In this document: piece by piece, positions 27,861-36,010 of the stretch
Position numbering within the stretch: the stretch's first letter is position 1
Layout: each line of letters opens with the position of its first letter
Assembly: GCA_007827375.1 (NCBI GenBank)
Contig: VISH01000002.1
Span: forward strand, 4,303,001 to 4,367,000
DNA: 64,000 bases
Source: Alteromonadaceae bacterium 2753L.S.0a.02
Lineage (GTDB): Bacteria > Pseudomonadota > Gammaproteobacteria > Pseudomonadales > Cellvibrionaceae
Direction of reading: 5' to 3'
The notes under the pieces: generated by a model
Databases searched by the model: none
What the model was told of the DNA's origin: nothing
Seen by the model: only the letters and a program-made list of their open reading frames with translations
Program-made: the position numbers and the translations under genes

Positions 27861-27877
27861 AGCCTTAGCAGGTAATT

Positions 27878-28462
27878 ATGTCGCAACGGGTCTACAACTT
27901 ATTTCAGAAAAGTGTTGAAGCCAAAATGCAAATTGGTGAAGCACTCGCGCCTTTGATTGACCAGGCCAGCGAGCGCATGGTGTCGGCTCTGCTCGCCGAT
28001 AAAAAAATTATGGTGTGCGGCAACGGTACCTCGTCTGCACTTGCGCAAATATTTACGTCGTCGCTGCTCGATCGTTACGAAAAAGAGCGCCCCAGTTTAC
28101 CTGCAATCTGGTTGGGCAGCACGGTTTCCACCTACACCGCCATAGCCGCCGATTACAATTACAGTGATATTTACGCGAAGCCGATACGTGCCCTGGGGCA
28201 TGAAGGTGATATTTTAGTGGCGATCAGCACCAGCGGAAATTCCGCTAATTTAATTGCCGCGGTGCAGGCTGCGCATGATCGCGGTGCACAAGTGATTGCC
28301 TTAACCGGGCGCGATGGCGGGGATCTTTCCACGCTGTTAGATGTCAACGATGTAGAAATTTGCGCGACCATTAATTCACGAGGTCGCATTCACGAGTTAC
28401 ATCTGCTCACCATTTTTTGTTTATTGGATTTAATTGATCACAAGCTTTTTGGTATTGAGTAA
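27878..28462 (+). CDS. diaA: SIS-domain protein DiaA (DnaA-associated)
   Basis: The 194-residue protein is one SIS domain, related to phosphoheptose isomerase. Motifs include MVCGNGTSSALAQIF, ILVAISTSGNSANLIAAV, VIALTGRDGG and the C-terminal IHELHLLTIFCLLDLID. In E. coli DiaA binds DnaA and helps timely initiation at oriC. The yraN-diaA-dolP order supports DiaA rather than GmhA. The two families are close, so an isomerase role cannot be fully excluded from sequence alone. Confidence 0.85.
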   Translation: MSQRVYNLFQKSVEAKMQIGEALAPLIDQASERMVSALLADKKIMVCGNGTSSALAQIFTSSLLDRYEKERPSLPAIWLGSTVSTYTAIAADYNYSDIYAKPIRALGHEGDILVAISTSGNSANLIAAVQAAHDRGAQVIALTGRDGGDLSTLLDVNDVEICATINSRGRIHELHLLTIFCLLDLIDHKLFGIE

Positions 28463-28463
28463 T

Positions 28464-29039
28464 ATGCCCCGCCTGTTTTTTATTAGCGTTATTCTGTTGT
28501 TCGCATTTTTTTCCAGCGGCTGCGTTACCATTGTGGATGCCACCACCAGCGGGCCGATAAAAACCGACCCCGGTAAACGTACCTTTGGCGATAAATGGGA
28601 CGATGGCCAAATAAGTACCATTGTTGCCGTAAACATTCGCAAAGCCAGTGAAGAACTCGATGAAGCCCATATCAATGTTTATACCTTTAATCAGGTGGTG
28701 TTGCTAACCGGCGAAGTGCCCACCAAAGCCGCATACGAACTCGCCGGGAAAACCGCGCGCGATGTAACCCGCGTGCGCCAGGTGTACAACGAGTTACAAA
28801 TTGCCCCCAACAGCAGCTTTCTGGACCGCACCGGCGACAATTTTCTCGATATGAAAATCGGTACAAAACTGCTCACCAACCGCGATATAGATTCCAGCCG
28901 CGTAAAGGTGATTGTGGAAGACGAAGTGGTTTATCTAATGGGCGTGATGACCATGGTACAGGCCGAAAAAATTACCGACGTGGTTTCGAAAACCAGCGGG
29001 GTTAAAAAGGTTGTGCGGGCGATTGAATATATAGAATAG
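28464..29039 (+). CDS. dolP: BON-domain outer-membrane lipoprotein DolP
   Basis: DolP (YraP) is an outer-membrane lipoprotein with two BON domains that supports envelope integrity and BAM function. The 191-residue product has a lipoprotein leader with FFSSGC (Cys near residue 18). Its two BON modules include VNIRKASEELDEAHINVYTF with VVLLTGEVP, and GTKLLTNRDIDSSRVKVIV with VVYLMGVM. The ATG at 28464 lies 1 nt after the diaA stop; an earlier TTG at 28434 would place extra residues before the signal peptide. Transcription probably ends at the hairpin overlapping its stop. Confidence 0.92.
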   Translation: MPRLFFISVILLFAFFSSGCVTIVDATTSGPIKTDPGKRTFGDKWDDGQISTIVAVNIRKASEELDEAHINVYTFNQVVLLTGEVPTKAAYELAGKTARDVTRVRQVYNELQIAPNSSFLDRTGDNFLDMKIGTKLLTNRDIDSSRVKVIVEDEVVYLMGVMTMVQAEKITDVVSKTSGVKKVVRAIEYIE

Positions 29040-29058
29040 CCGTTGTGAAACAACGGCT
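29038..29058 (+). terminator. Hairpin at the end of the lpoA-dolP operon
   Basis: AGCCGTTGT/ACAACGGCT form a perfect 9-bp stem with a GAA loop. The stem begins inside the TAG stop of dolP. No U-run follows, so it may be a transcript-end stabiliser rather than a full intrinsic terminator. Confidence 0.45.
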
Positions 29059-29083
29059 GGAGCGGCCGCTTAGCGGCCTGCTA

Positions 29084-29356
29084 GGAACGTTGCCGTTGGC
29101 AACTTCTGGGGAACCTGGGGGCGGTCGCGGAGCTCCCTGCTGGGAACGCTGCCGCAGGCAGCTTCTAGGAACGGTCGCGGAGCTCCCTACTGGAAACGCT
29201 GCCGTTGGCAGCTTCTAGGGACGGTCGCTTCGCTCCCTCAAAGGGTATTGTTTTTTTGATTTTCCTAGAAGCGAACACAGTGAGCGTTCCCAGAAAGGCG
29301 CAAAGCGCCTGTTCCCAGCAACCTAGAAACCACCAACCGCATTGCGGTTGGTCGGA
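29084..29356. repeat. Cluster of short palindromes and 50-bp direct repeats
   Basis: Three related units (29084-29141, 29142-29191, 29192-29239) share a small hairpin GCTGCC/GGCAGC (GTTGCC/GGCAAC in the first), then CTTCTAGG and a CGGTCGCGGAGCTCCCT block. Further palindromes follow, including CCAACCGC/GCGGTTGG just before the thiolase stop. There is no open frame. The pattern resembles REP/BIME-type intergenic repeats, different in sequence from the RAYT-linked units. Confidence 0.75.
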
Positions 29357-29383
29357 AATGATCGCTACGCGATCATTTCCACC
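29357..29383. terminator. Twelve-bp palindrome spanning the thiolase stop codon
   Basis: GGAAATGATCGC/GCGATCATTTCC with a TAC loop is a perfect 12-bp stem. On the minus strand its left arm encodes the last thiolase residues (EMIA) and the loop provides the TAG stop. No U-run follows, so a stabilising or REP-like role is as likely as termination. Confidence 0.5.
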
Positions 29384-30546
29384 CCCATCGCCACCCCTTC
29401 ACCACCACCAATACACAACGCGGCAATGCCGCGTTTTTTGTTGTGGTATTGCAGTGCACCTATGAGGGTTACCAGTACGCGTGCGCCGGATGCCCCCAGG
29501 GGGTGGCCGAGTGCGCAGGCGCCACCATGGACGTTTACCTTATCGGGGTCGAGTTCCAGTTCTTTGATCGCGGCCAGGGTGACTACGGCAAAGGCCTCGT
29601 TGATCTCATAGAAATCAACATCGTCGTTCGACCAGTTGTTGTGTTCCAAGAGCTTCTTTATCGCACCCACCGGTGCTGTGGTAAACCATTCCGGTTCCTG
29701 GGCATGTTGGCGATAACCGTGAATACGCGCAATAGGCGTGAGTTTACGGGCAAGGGCGGTGGACTCGCGCATCAACACCAGAGCTGCAGCACCGTCGGAA
29801 ATTGAGCTGGAATTTGCAGCGGTGACTGTACCGTCGCTTTTAAATGCGGGTTTGAGGTGGGGAATTTTTTCGGGCCGCGCAGCTCCAGGCTGTTCATCGG
29901 TATCGATGGTGGTTTCAGCGCGACGGGAACGCAGCGTTACTGGCACGATTTCGCGATTAAATCGCCCTTCGGCAATCGCGCGCTTGGCGCGTGTCAGTGA
30001 TTCGATCGCGAAGGTATCCTGCATTTCCCGGGTGAGCTCGTACTTTTCGGCTGTGGCCTCCGCAAAAATACCCATAAGCTCACCACCATAAGCATCTTGC
30101 AGGCCGTCCAAAAACATATGATCGTAGATTTCAGCATGGCCGAGCCTGAAACCACCGCGCGCTTTGTCGAGCATATAGGGTGCACGGCTCATATTTTCCA
30201 TGCCGCCGGCAACCACCACCGAGGCATCACCGCAACACAATTCGCTGCTGGCCAGCATCACCGTTTTCATACCGGAACCACACACTTTGTTTATGGTGCT
30301 GGCCGGAACACTGTTTGGAATTCCAGAAAAAAGTGAAGCCTGCCGCGCAGGGGCTTGCTTGAGCCCTGCCTGTAACACACAGCCCATAACCACTTCGTTG
30401 ACATCTTCAGGCGCAACGCCTGCATCTTGCAACGCACCTTTTATCGCGTATCCACCCAATTCCGGTGCTGGGATATCTTTGAATGCGCCTTGCATACCAC
30501 CCATTGGGGTACGCGCCATGCCAACGACAACAACAGGATCACTCAT
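29365..30546 (-). CDS. Acetyl-CoA C-acetyltransferase (thiolase II)
   Basis: The enzyme joins or splits acyl-CoA units (acetoacetyl-CoA to two acetyl-CoA and the reverse) in the cytoplasm. The 393-residue protein has the acyl-accepting cysteine in NKVCGSGMK (near residue 90), the NEAFA histidine-side motif and the catalytic CALGHPLGASGARV near the C-terminus. Start ATG 30546 has GGAGG 7 nt upstream; the frame reaches 30627 without a site. Its stop codon lies in the loop of a 12-bp palindrome. It stands alone between repeats and the LemA gene, so biosynthetic or degradative use cannot be told from neighbours. Confidence 0.93.
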   Translation of the reverse strand: MSDPVVVVGMARTPMGGMQGAFKDIPAPELGGYAIKGALQDAGVAPEDVNEVVMGCVLQAGLKQAPARQASLFSGIPNSVPASTINKVCGSGMKTVMLASSELCCGDASVVVAGGMENMSRAPYMLDKARGGFRLGHAEIYDHMFLDGLQDAYGGELMGIFAEATAEKYELTREMQDTFAIESLTRAKRAIAEGRFNREIVPVTLRSRRAETTIDTDEQPGAARPEKIPHLKPAFKSDGTVTAANSSSISDGAAALVLMRESTALARKLTPIARIHGYRQHAQEPEWFTTAPVGAIKKLLEHNNWSNDDVDFYEINEAFAVVTLAAIKELELDPDKVNVHGGACALGHPLGASGARVLVTLIGALQYHNKKRGIAALCIGGGEGVAMGVEMIA

Positions 30547-30786
30547 TGCAGTTCCTCCGCATTTAATCCGCCCTACTCCACCGCGGCGGCAAAACAAAAA
30601 AAGTCGCTTGTTGCGAAAAACTATCACATCCCATTGGATAGCTAAATGGAATCCTGTTGCGCCACGTAATTTTGGCGCACATATCTCTATATCTGGAAGT
30701 TAATTGATCGACTTGGCAAGCGCCGGGCAGCTCGTTAGACTGGCCCCAATTATAATTATTCCACTCCATAACGGCAGGAGCCCTGC

Positions 30787-31383
30787 ATGTCCACTTCAAC
30801 AATAATTTTTTTAGTCGTCGTTGTTTTTCTGATTTTTTATATCGCTGCGATATTTAACAAATTAGTAAGTTTAAAAAACCGTTATAAGAATGCCTTTGCG
30901 CAAATAGAAACACAACTCAAGCGTCGCTACGACCTGATACCAAATTTGGTCGAAACTGCAAAAGCGTATATGGCACATGAGCGTGAAACCCTGGAAGCCG
31001 TGATAAGCGCGCGCAACGCTGCGTTAAGCGGTTTAAAACACGCGTCTCAAAACCCAGGGAATGCCGGAGCGATGCAGGAACTTGCAGGTGCAGAGGGTGT
31101 GTTGGCTAACGCACTGGGAAGACTTAACGTTGTTATGGAAGCCTATCCCGATCTGAAAGCGAGTAGCAATATGAGTCAGCTCAGTGAAGAACTCACCTCC
31201 ACAGAAAATCGCGTGGCCTTCGCTCGACAAGCTTTCAACGATGCGGTCACCGAATACAACACTTACAAGCAAAGTTTTCCACCGGTTGTATTCGCGGGGT
31301 CTTTTGGTCATCGCGAAGATGCTGAATTATTGGAATTCGAAGACAGCGCTGAAATTCAGCAGGCTCCGAAAGTTTCCTTTTAA
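30787..31383 (+). CDS. lemA: LemA family protein
   Basis: The 198-residue protein has one N-terminal transmembrane segment (about 5-25, IIFLVVVVFLIFYIAAIF) and a long helical domain beginning FNKLVSLKNRYKNAFAQIE and RYDLIPNLVETAKAYMAHERETL, the LemA signature. It is anchored in the inner membrane with the helical part probably outside. LemA genes commonly precede an M48 metalloprotease, as here (24 bp gap), and the pair is thought to act together in envelope quality control. The precise function is unknown. Confidence 0.93.
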   Translation: MSTSTIIFLVVVVFLIFYIAAIFNKLVSLKNRYKNAFAQIETQLKRRYDLIPNLVETAKAYMAHERETLEAVISARNAALSGLKHASQNPGNAGAMQELAGAEGVLANALGRLNVVMEAYPDLKASSNMSQLSEELTSTENRVAFARQAFNDAVTEYNTYKQSFPPVVFAGSFGHREDAELLEFEDSAEIQQAPKVSF

Positions 31384-31407
31384 TTACTGCAGCAACACAG
31401 CCAAACC

Positions 31408-33348
31408 ATGAATTTTTTTAAACAACAAGATGCTGCACGGCAGAAAACCGGTTTGCTGGTTGTACTGTTGGTGCTGGCAGTTATCAGTCTGGTTGCCGTA
31501 ACCATATTGTGTGTCGCATTTTTTGTATATTTTCTGCAAACACATTCAACCAGCGTTGGTGCGGTTCAAGCTCAATCATTAAGTTTCACTCAGCAGCTTT
31601 GGGCTATCGCGCAGTCAGAAATTGGCCTTTGGGTTCTTCTCGGCGTCAGCAGCGTTGTACTTGCCGGTACTCTTTTTAAATATGCGCAATTGAGCGGTGG
31701 CGGAAAAAGAGTGGCGGAAAGTTTGGGTGGGCGCCTTATTTACCCAGACACCCAAGATGCCAACGAGCGCAAGGTACTGAATGTGGTGGAGGAAATGGCC
31801 ATCGCTTCGGGAAATCCGGTGCCGAACGTCTATCTGATTGATGAGTCTGGCATTAATGCATTTGCGGCGGGTATGGCGAGAAACGACGCAGTGATTGGGG
31901 TAACGCGTGGTTGTATTGAATTATTAAACCGCGACGAACTGCAGGGTGTTATCGCCCATGAATTCAGCCACATACACAACGGTGATATGCGTCTTAATTT
32001 GCGTTTGGTGGCTCTGCTTCACGGGATTTTGGTGATTGGGCTTATCGGTTATTTTCTGCTGCGCGGGTCTACCGGCTACCACGTGCGCTATAGTTCGTCG
32101 AACCGTTCCAAAGGGGATGGTGCCCGAATCGGTTTGGGCGTTGCGCTCGTGGCTATTGGTTATGGCGGCGTGTTTTTCGGTAACATTATAAAAGCAGCGG
32201 TAAGTCGACAACGTGAATTTCTCGCGGATTCTTCGGCGGTACAGTTCACACGAAACCCGCTGGGAATTGGCAACGCCCTAAAAAAAATTGGTGGCTTTGC
32301 CGTGGGAAGTGAAATTCATAACAAACATGCCGCAGAATACAGTCACATGTATTTCGGTCAGGGAATTCGCACTGCATTCGGTGGCTTAATGGCAACACAC
32401 CCGCCTATTCATTTACGTATTAAGCGTATTTTTCCCAACTGGAACGGCAGTTACATCAACCCTGAAGAAACCACAGAAAAATCAGCGGTCGCCAGCGAAG
32501 CAGCGCAAGCGATGGTGTCGCAATTTAGCGCGACTCAGTCCACTCAAACGGCTAAGGATTTTACACAAACCACATTAAACAGCGTTGGTGCGCCTCAGCC
32601 AGAAAACCTTGTACAGGCGCAAACTATTATTGCGCAAATACCGCAAACTTTGCGGGATGCTGCGCATCAACCGTTCAGTGCACGCGCGTTGATTTATGCA
32701 TTGCTTCTCGACACGGATGCCGCCGTTTGCGAATTGCAATTAAGTCATCTGGAGGACAAAGCACACCCAGCAACCTTTAAAGTGATGCGGCAATTGTATC
32801 CGCAGGTGTTTGAACTGCCCCGTGAATTGCATCTGCCACTCATTGAACTGAGTATTCCGTCGTTAAAGTTATTGTCTGCAACGCAATACCCGGTATTCAA
32901 ACAAAACCTCGCAGCATTAATCCGGGCAGATAAGAAGGTAAATATTTTTGAATGGTGTGTTTACCGCATTATTGTACACAACTGCGAACAGCGCGAAATT
33001 AAAGGGACGCGTACATTGAGTTCACTGGCGGATGAAGTGAGTGTATTGTTTAGCCTGGTGGTAAATGCGGGAAAAAGTCAGTCTCCAGGCGGCGCGTTCC
33101 AAAAAGGGATTGAAACGCTGAGTTTGCGAAAAGTTTCTTTCAAATTGAGTGAGGAATTTTCGTTTAAAACAATAGATAACGCACTGTTAGCTTTAAGTGA
33201 GTTAAAACTATTGGAAAAACCAAAATTACTGAAAGCGTTAGCGGCGCTGATTACCGCTGACGGTGTGATTACCAGTACTGAAGCGGAACTCTTCAGGGCC
33301 GTGGCAGATACTCTGGACTGCCCTGTACCACCGCTTCAGGTGGCATAA
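31408..33348 (+). CDS. M48 (HtpX-like) membrane metalloprotease
   Basis: The 646-residue protein has two N-terminal membrane segments (about 15-43 and 72-88), then an M48 peptidase domain with zinc motif HEFSH at residues 184-188, more hydrophobic segments (about 208-224, 243-262) and the downstream REFLADSSAVQFTRNP helix that supplies the third ligand. It is about twice the length of HtpX. The extra C-terminal half (about 360-646) is soluble and ends with DGVITSTEAELFRAVADTLDCP, recalling TerB-like helical domains. It is encoded just after lemA. Likely role: proteolysis of membrane proteins, inferred from the family. Confidence 0.9.
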   Translation: MNFFKQQDAARQKTGLLVVLLVLAVISLVAVTILCVAFFVYFLQTHSTSVGAVQAQSLSFTQQLWAIAQSEIGLWVLLGVSSVVLAGTLFKYAQLSGGGKRVAESLGGRLIYPDTQDANERKVLNVVEEMAIASGNPVPNVYLIDESGINAFAAGMARNDAVIGVTRGCIELLNRDELQGVIAHEFSHIHNGDMRLNLRLVALLHGILVIGLIGYFLLRGSTGYHVRYSSSNRSKGDGARIGLGVALVAIGYGGVFFGNIIKAAVSRQREFLADSSAVQFTRNPLGIGNALKKIGGFAVGSEIHNKHAAEYSHMYFGQGIRTAFGGLMATHPPIHLRIKRIFPNWNGSYINPEETTEKSAVASEAAQAMVSQFSATQSTQTAKDFTQTTLNSVGAPQPENLVQAQTIIAQIPQTLRDAAHQPFSARALIYALLLDTDAAVCELQLSHLEDKAHPATFKVMRQLYPQVFELPRELHLPLIELSIPSLKLLSATQYPVFKQNLAALIRADKKVNIFEWCVYRIIVHNCEQREIKGTRTLSSLADEVSVLFSLVVNAGKSQSPGGAFQKGIETLSLRKVSFKLSEEFSFKTIDNALLALSELKLLEKPKLLKALAALITADGVITSTEAELFRAVADTLDCPVPPLQVA

Positions 33349-33413
33349 GCTGAAAATGCTCCGCTGACCAAGCCTGCGATAACGGCTAAGTTAACGTACA
33401 CTCCAAGTGGTAT

Positions 33414-33956
33414 TCAACCAACGTGAGACGCTGAATTAACCGGTGCTTCCACCAAGCGCCTGGACTCCACAAAGGTTTGCTGAATAATCAATGCGTCTGA
33501 GCTGGCACGATGGCGCAGCACGCCCAGGTTGCGTTGTACGCGAATTTTAGTGTCGTCCCACACGCTGAGCTGCTCTTCAGTGGCTATCGACTCAATCGGG
33601 CTGAGTTTAAAAGTCGGTGCCATTGCCGCTGCGTGGTAGAGCCGAATCAGCCAGCCGTTGTCGTGCGTCCAGGCATCACTGTATACCGTGGAGCCTTTCA
33701 GCAATTCGTTGAGGTCATGGCACACATCGGCAACGTCTTTGCCAAACTGCACCAGGCTGGTTCGCGATATCTGATGGATACGGGATGCTTCATTACTCCA
33801 ATGCACCCAATCTCGCTGGGGTCGGATGAGTGTGCAGTAACGCTGACCAGATGTCGCTACCACACCAACTTCGATGGGGTAACTCTCACCACCGAATCCC
33901 GAGGCTTCGAAATCCAGTATCGTTGGAAAATTAAATTGATTATTGCTATTTATCAT
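33414..33956 (-). CDS. DnaQ-like 3'-5' exonuclease (DEDDh)
   Basis: The 180-residue protein shows the exonuclease motifs in order: DFEASG (Asp15, Glu17 in motif I), a central aspartate in WTHDNGWL and a C-terminal HRASSDA (His and Asp of motif III). This is the DEDDh set used by DnaQ, RNase T and oligoribonuclease. It is a single-domain enzyme without an obvious partner. Substrate, DNA or RNA, is not determinable. It converges with the M48 gene and ends 65 bp from it. Confidence 0.75.
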   Translation of the reverse strand: MINSNNQFNFPTILDFEASGFGGESYPIEVGVVATSGQRYCTLIRPQRDWVHWSNEASRIHQISRTSLVQFGKDVADVCHDLNELLKGSTVYSDAWTHDNGWLIRLYHAAAMAPTFKLSPIESIATEEQLSVWDDTKIRVQRNLGVLRHRASSDALIIQQTFVESRRLVEAPVNSASHVG

Positions 33957-33993
33957 TGTTATTTAGCCTGTTCAATAATCCTCTCATCAATAA

Positions 33994-34018
33994 AAAACGG
34001 CGCATAATGCGCCGTTTT
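33994..34018 (-). terminator. Intrinsic terminator of the Yip1 gene
   Basis: AACGGCGCAT/ATGCGCCGTT form a 10-bp near-continuous palindrome flanked by A and T runs on either side, so it can work in both directions. It follows the stop of the Yip1-like gene on the minus strand. Confidence 0.8.
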
Positions 34019-34048
34019 CCACAGTATAGAACACTTCGGCGCGTGTGT

Positions 34049-34666
34049 TTAATCGATATATACTGGCCCGATTCCCATGCCCCACATCAGTACAGTGGCA
34101 ATCATCGCGGTAACCATTAACACCAAGCCTACCGTTACCACAGAAGACGCGTACATAAATGCACGCTCTCGGTTGATGTTCATAATAATGGGCAAGCCTT
34201 CGAAAATAAGGTACACCGCGTAGGCCCCTGCGGCCGCCATGGCGAGTGCATTCAACCAAATCGAAGGAACAACAAGAAAGATGCCGGACAGGAACAAGGG
34301 CGTGGTCACGCACACTGCGAGCGCCGTACCCGCGTGATGGCGGCGCTCTTCGGTTTCCTGCACACCGTAAGTGCGCGACATCCAGTTAATAAATTCACCG
34401 AGTACAAACACGCCGGCCAGAAGTGCAACATAAGTTAAAGCACACAACGACAGCGCGGAATTCACTGAGAGTTTAATCGGGTCTGCATCGCCAACACTCC
34501 AACCCACTTGAGTTACGCCGTAGAATGACGCCAATGCAGGTATCAAAGCCAAAAAGGGCACGTGACTGAGAAAAACTTGTTTGAACGAACTCTTGTCGTC
34601 TCTAACGCTAACCCATTCAGCGGAAGGATTTGTCATGATTCCAATGGTGTGTTGTAACAAAGCCAT
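34049..34666 (-). CDS. Yip1-domain inner-membrane protein
   Basis: The 205-residue protein begins with a cytosolic stretch typical of the family (NPSAEWVSVRDDKSSFKQVFLSH) and then has about five membrane segments, for example FLALIPALASFYGV, LTYVALLAGVFVLGEFI, VTTPLFLSGIFLVVPSIWL and VVTVGLVLMVTAMIATVLM. Bacterial Yip1-domain proteins are inner-membrane proteins of unknown function. It has its own terminator (33994-34018) and a 205-bp upstream gap to sspB, so it is probably monocistronic. Confidence 0.8.
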   Translation of the reverse strand: MALLQHTIGIMTNPSAEWVSVRDDKSSFKQVFLSHVPFLALIPALASFYGVTQVGWSVGDADPIKLSVNSALSLCALTYVALLAGVFVLGEFINWMSRTYGVQETEERRHHAGTALAVCVTTPLFLSGIFLVVPSIWLNALAMAAAGAYAVYLIFEGLPIIMNINRERAFMYASSVVTVGLVLMVTAMIATVLMWGMGIGPVYID

Positions 34667-34871
34667 TCAAGCTCCTCCTGATTATAATTTTTAAAACCCA
34701 TAAAGGTTATACGACGGGCGATATAACCAAAGACACAATTAATTGTATGGGATCGCGCGTCGGAGGGAAGCAGGAAAAATCCAGCGATTAAGAATTATTC
34801 GCTATATAAAAATGACCGTTTTTTGACACAGGTCATAAGAATTTAAGATTGGGTAGATATGCGCAAATGTG

Positions 34872-35270
34872 TTACTTGACTACCCGTAGGCTAGGCCGCT
34901 TCTGATCGCCAGAGCCATTGTCGTCGGGGGATGTGGGTTCCGGCTCCGGAGGGTTCTCTGCCTCGAACATCATGCCCTGGCCGTTCTCGCGTGCGTAAAT
35001 ACCGAGTACCGCGTGGCAGGGAACGTAAATATCTGTAGGAATGCCACCAAAACGCGCATTGAAAGCGATGGCTTTATTGCCCAATTCCAGACTGGCCACA
35101 GCGCGTGGTGCGATGTTCAATACAATCTGCCCCTCTTTGTTCACATATTTCTGAGGCACTTCCACACCACCGGCAAGCGCGTTAACCACGATGTGCGGCG
35201 TGAAATCGTTATCCACGATCCACTCATAGAGCGCGCGAATTAAATAGGGGCGGCTGGAAGTCATCGCCAT
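34872..35270 (-). CDS. sspB: ClpXP adaptor SspB
   Basis: SspB delivers ssrA-tagged proteins to ClpXP. The 132-residue protein has the conserved start SSRPYLIRALYEWIVDNDFTPHIVV, the substrate-binding core (VLNIAPRAVASLELGN, FNARFGG) and an acidic, flexible tail ending RPSLRVVK, the short basic-hydrophobic motif that docks on ClpX. It is somewhat shorter than the E. coli protein because the linker is shorter. It follows sspA by 42 bp, the conserved pair. Confidence 0.95.
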   Translation of the reverse strand: MAMTSSRPYLIRALYEWIVDNDFTPHIVVNALAGGVEVPQKYVNKEGQIVLNIAPRAVASLELGNKAIAFNARFGGIPTDIYVPCHAVLGIYARENGQGMMFEAENPPEPEPTSPDDNGSGDQKRPSLRVVK

Positions 35271-35312
35271 TGGCGTAGGTCTCTCGTTTTGTGCGTCGTA
35301 TAAGGAGGTGGA

Positions 35313-35954
35313 TCAACCCAGTTCGGGACGCATTTCGCGCTCGGCTTCGGTGAGGCTTTCCTGAAACGACTCACGGCTGAACATTCGCTCCATGTACTCT
35401 AACAGCGGAGCGACTTGTCGTGTTTTGGGCAATTGTACACCGTAGTGTTCCAGTCGCCACAAAATGGGCGCAAGGCAACAATCTACCAGCGTGAACTCCT
35501 CACTCATAAAGTAGGGCATTTCGCCAAAAATGGGCGCAATCGATACCAAGCTGTCTTTCAGCTCTTTCGACGCGTTGGCAATTGCCTCTTTGCTGGCAGA
35601 CGATTTTAGGACATCTACCAGGGGGCACCAGTCGTTTTCAATACGGTATATAAACTGGCGGCTCTCGGCCCGCGCCACCGGATACACCGGCAGCAAAGGC
35701 GGGTGAGGGAAACGCTCATCGAGATATTCCATCATTACCCGCGTTTCATACAGGGTCAGCTCCCTATCAACCAGGGTTGGTAGGGAGTTGTAGGGATTGA
35801 TCTCGCTAAGCTCGGCAGGGATATCTGTGGGCTCCACTTCAACCACATCCACCGTTACCCCCTTTTCAGCCAGCACAATCCGTACCCGATGACTGTAATG
35901 ATCATGACTGTCTGAAAAGTAGGTCATCGATGAGCGTTTGGTTACCACTCCCAT
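35313..35954 (-). CDS. sspA: Stringent starvation protein SspA
   Basis: SspA is a glutathione S-transferase-fold protein that binds RNA polymerase and acts in stationary-phase and stress gene control. The 213-residue product has the thioredoxin-like N-terminal domain (SMTYFSDSHDHYSHRVRIVLAEKGV, NPYNSLPTLVDREL, YETRVMMEYLDERFPHP) and the helical C-terminal domain with LVDCCLAPILWRLEHYG. It is immediately downstream of the cytochrome bc1 genes and upstream of sspB. Length is normal. Confidence 0.95.
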   Translation of the reverse strand: MGVVTKRSSMTYFSDSHDHYSHRVRIVLAEKGVTVDVVEVEPTDIPAELSEINPYNSLPTLVDRELTLYETRVMMEYLDERFPHPPLLPVYPVARAESRQFIYRIENDWCPLVDVLKSSASKEAIANASKELKDSLVSIAPIFGEMPYFMSEEFTLVDCCLAPILWRLEHYGVQLPKTRQVAPLLEYMERMFSRESFQESLTEAEREMRPELG

Positions 35955-36010
35955 TGTTTATCCCCGAATATATAAAGCCAATAATACTTTGATTTAACTA
36001 ACCTAGATGA

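Noticed and set aside
34811..34840. ATGACC/GGTCAT hairpin after sspB as a terminator
   Set aside because: The stem is only 6 bp with a 13-nt loop; too weak to call.
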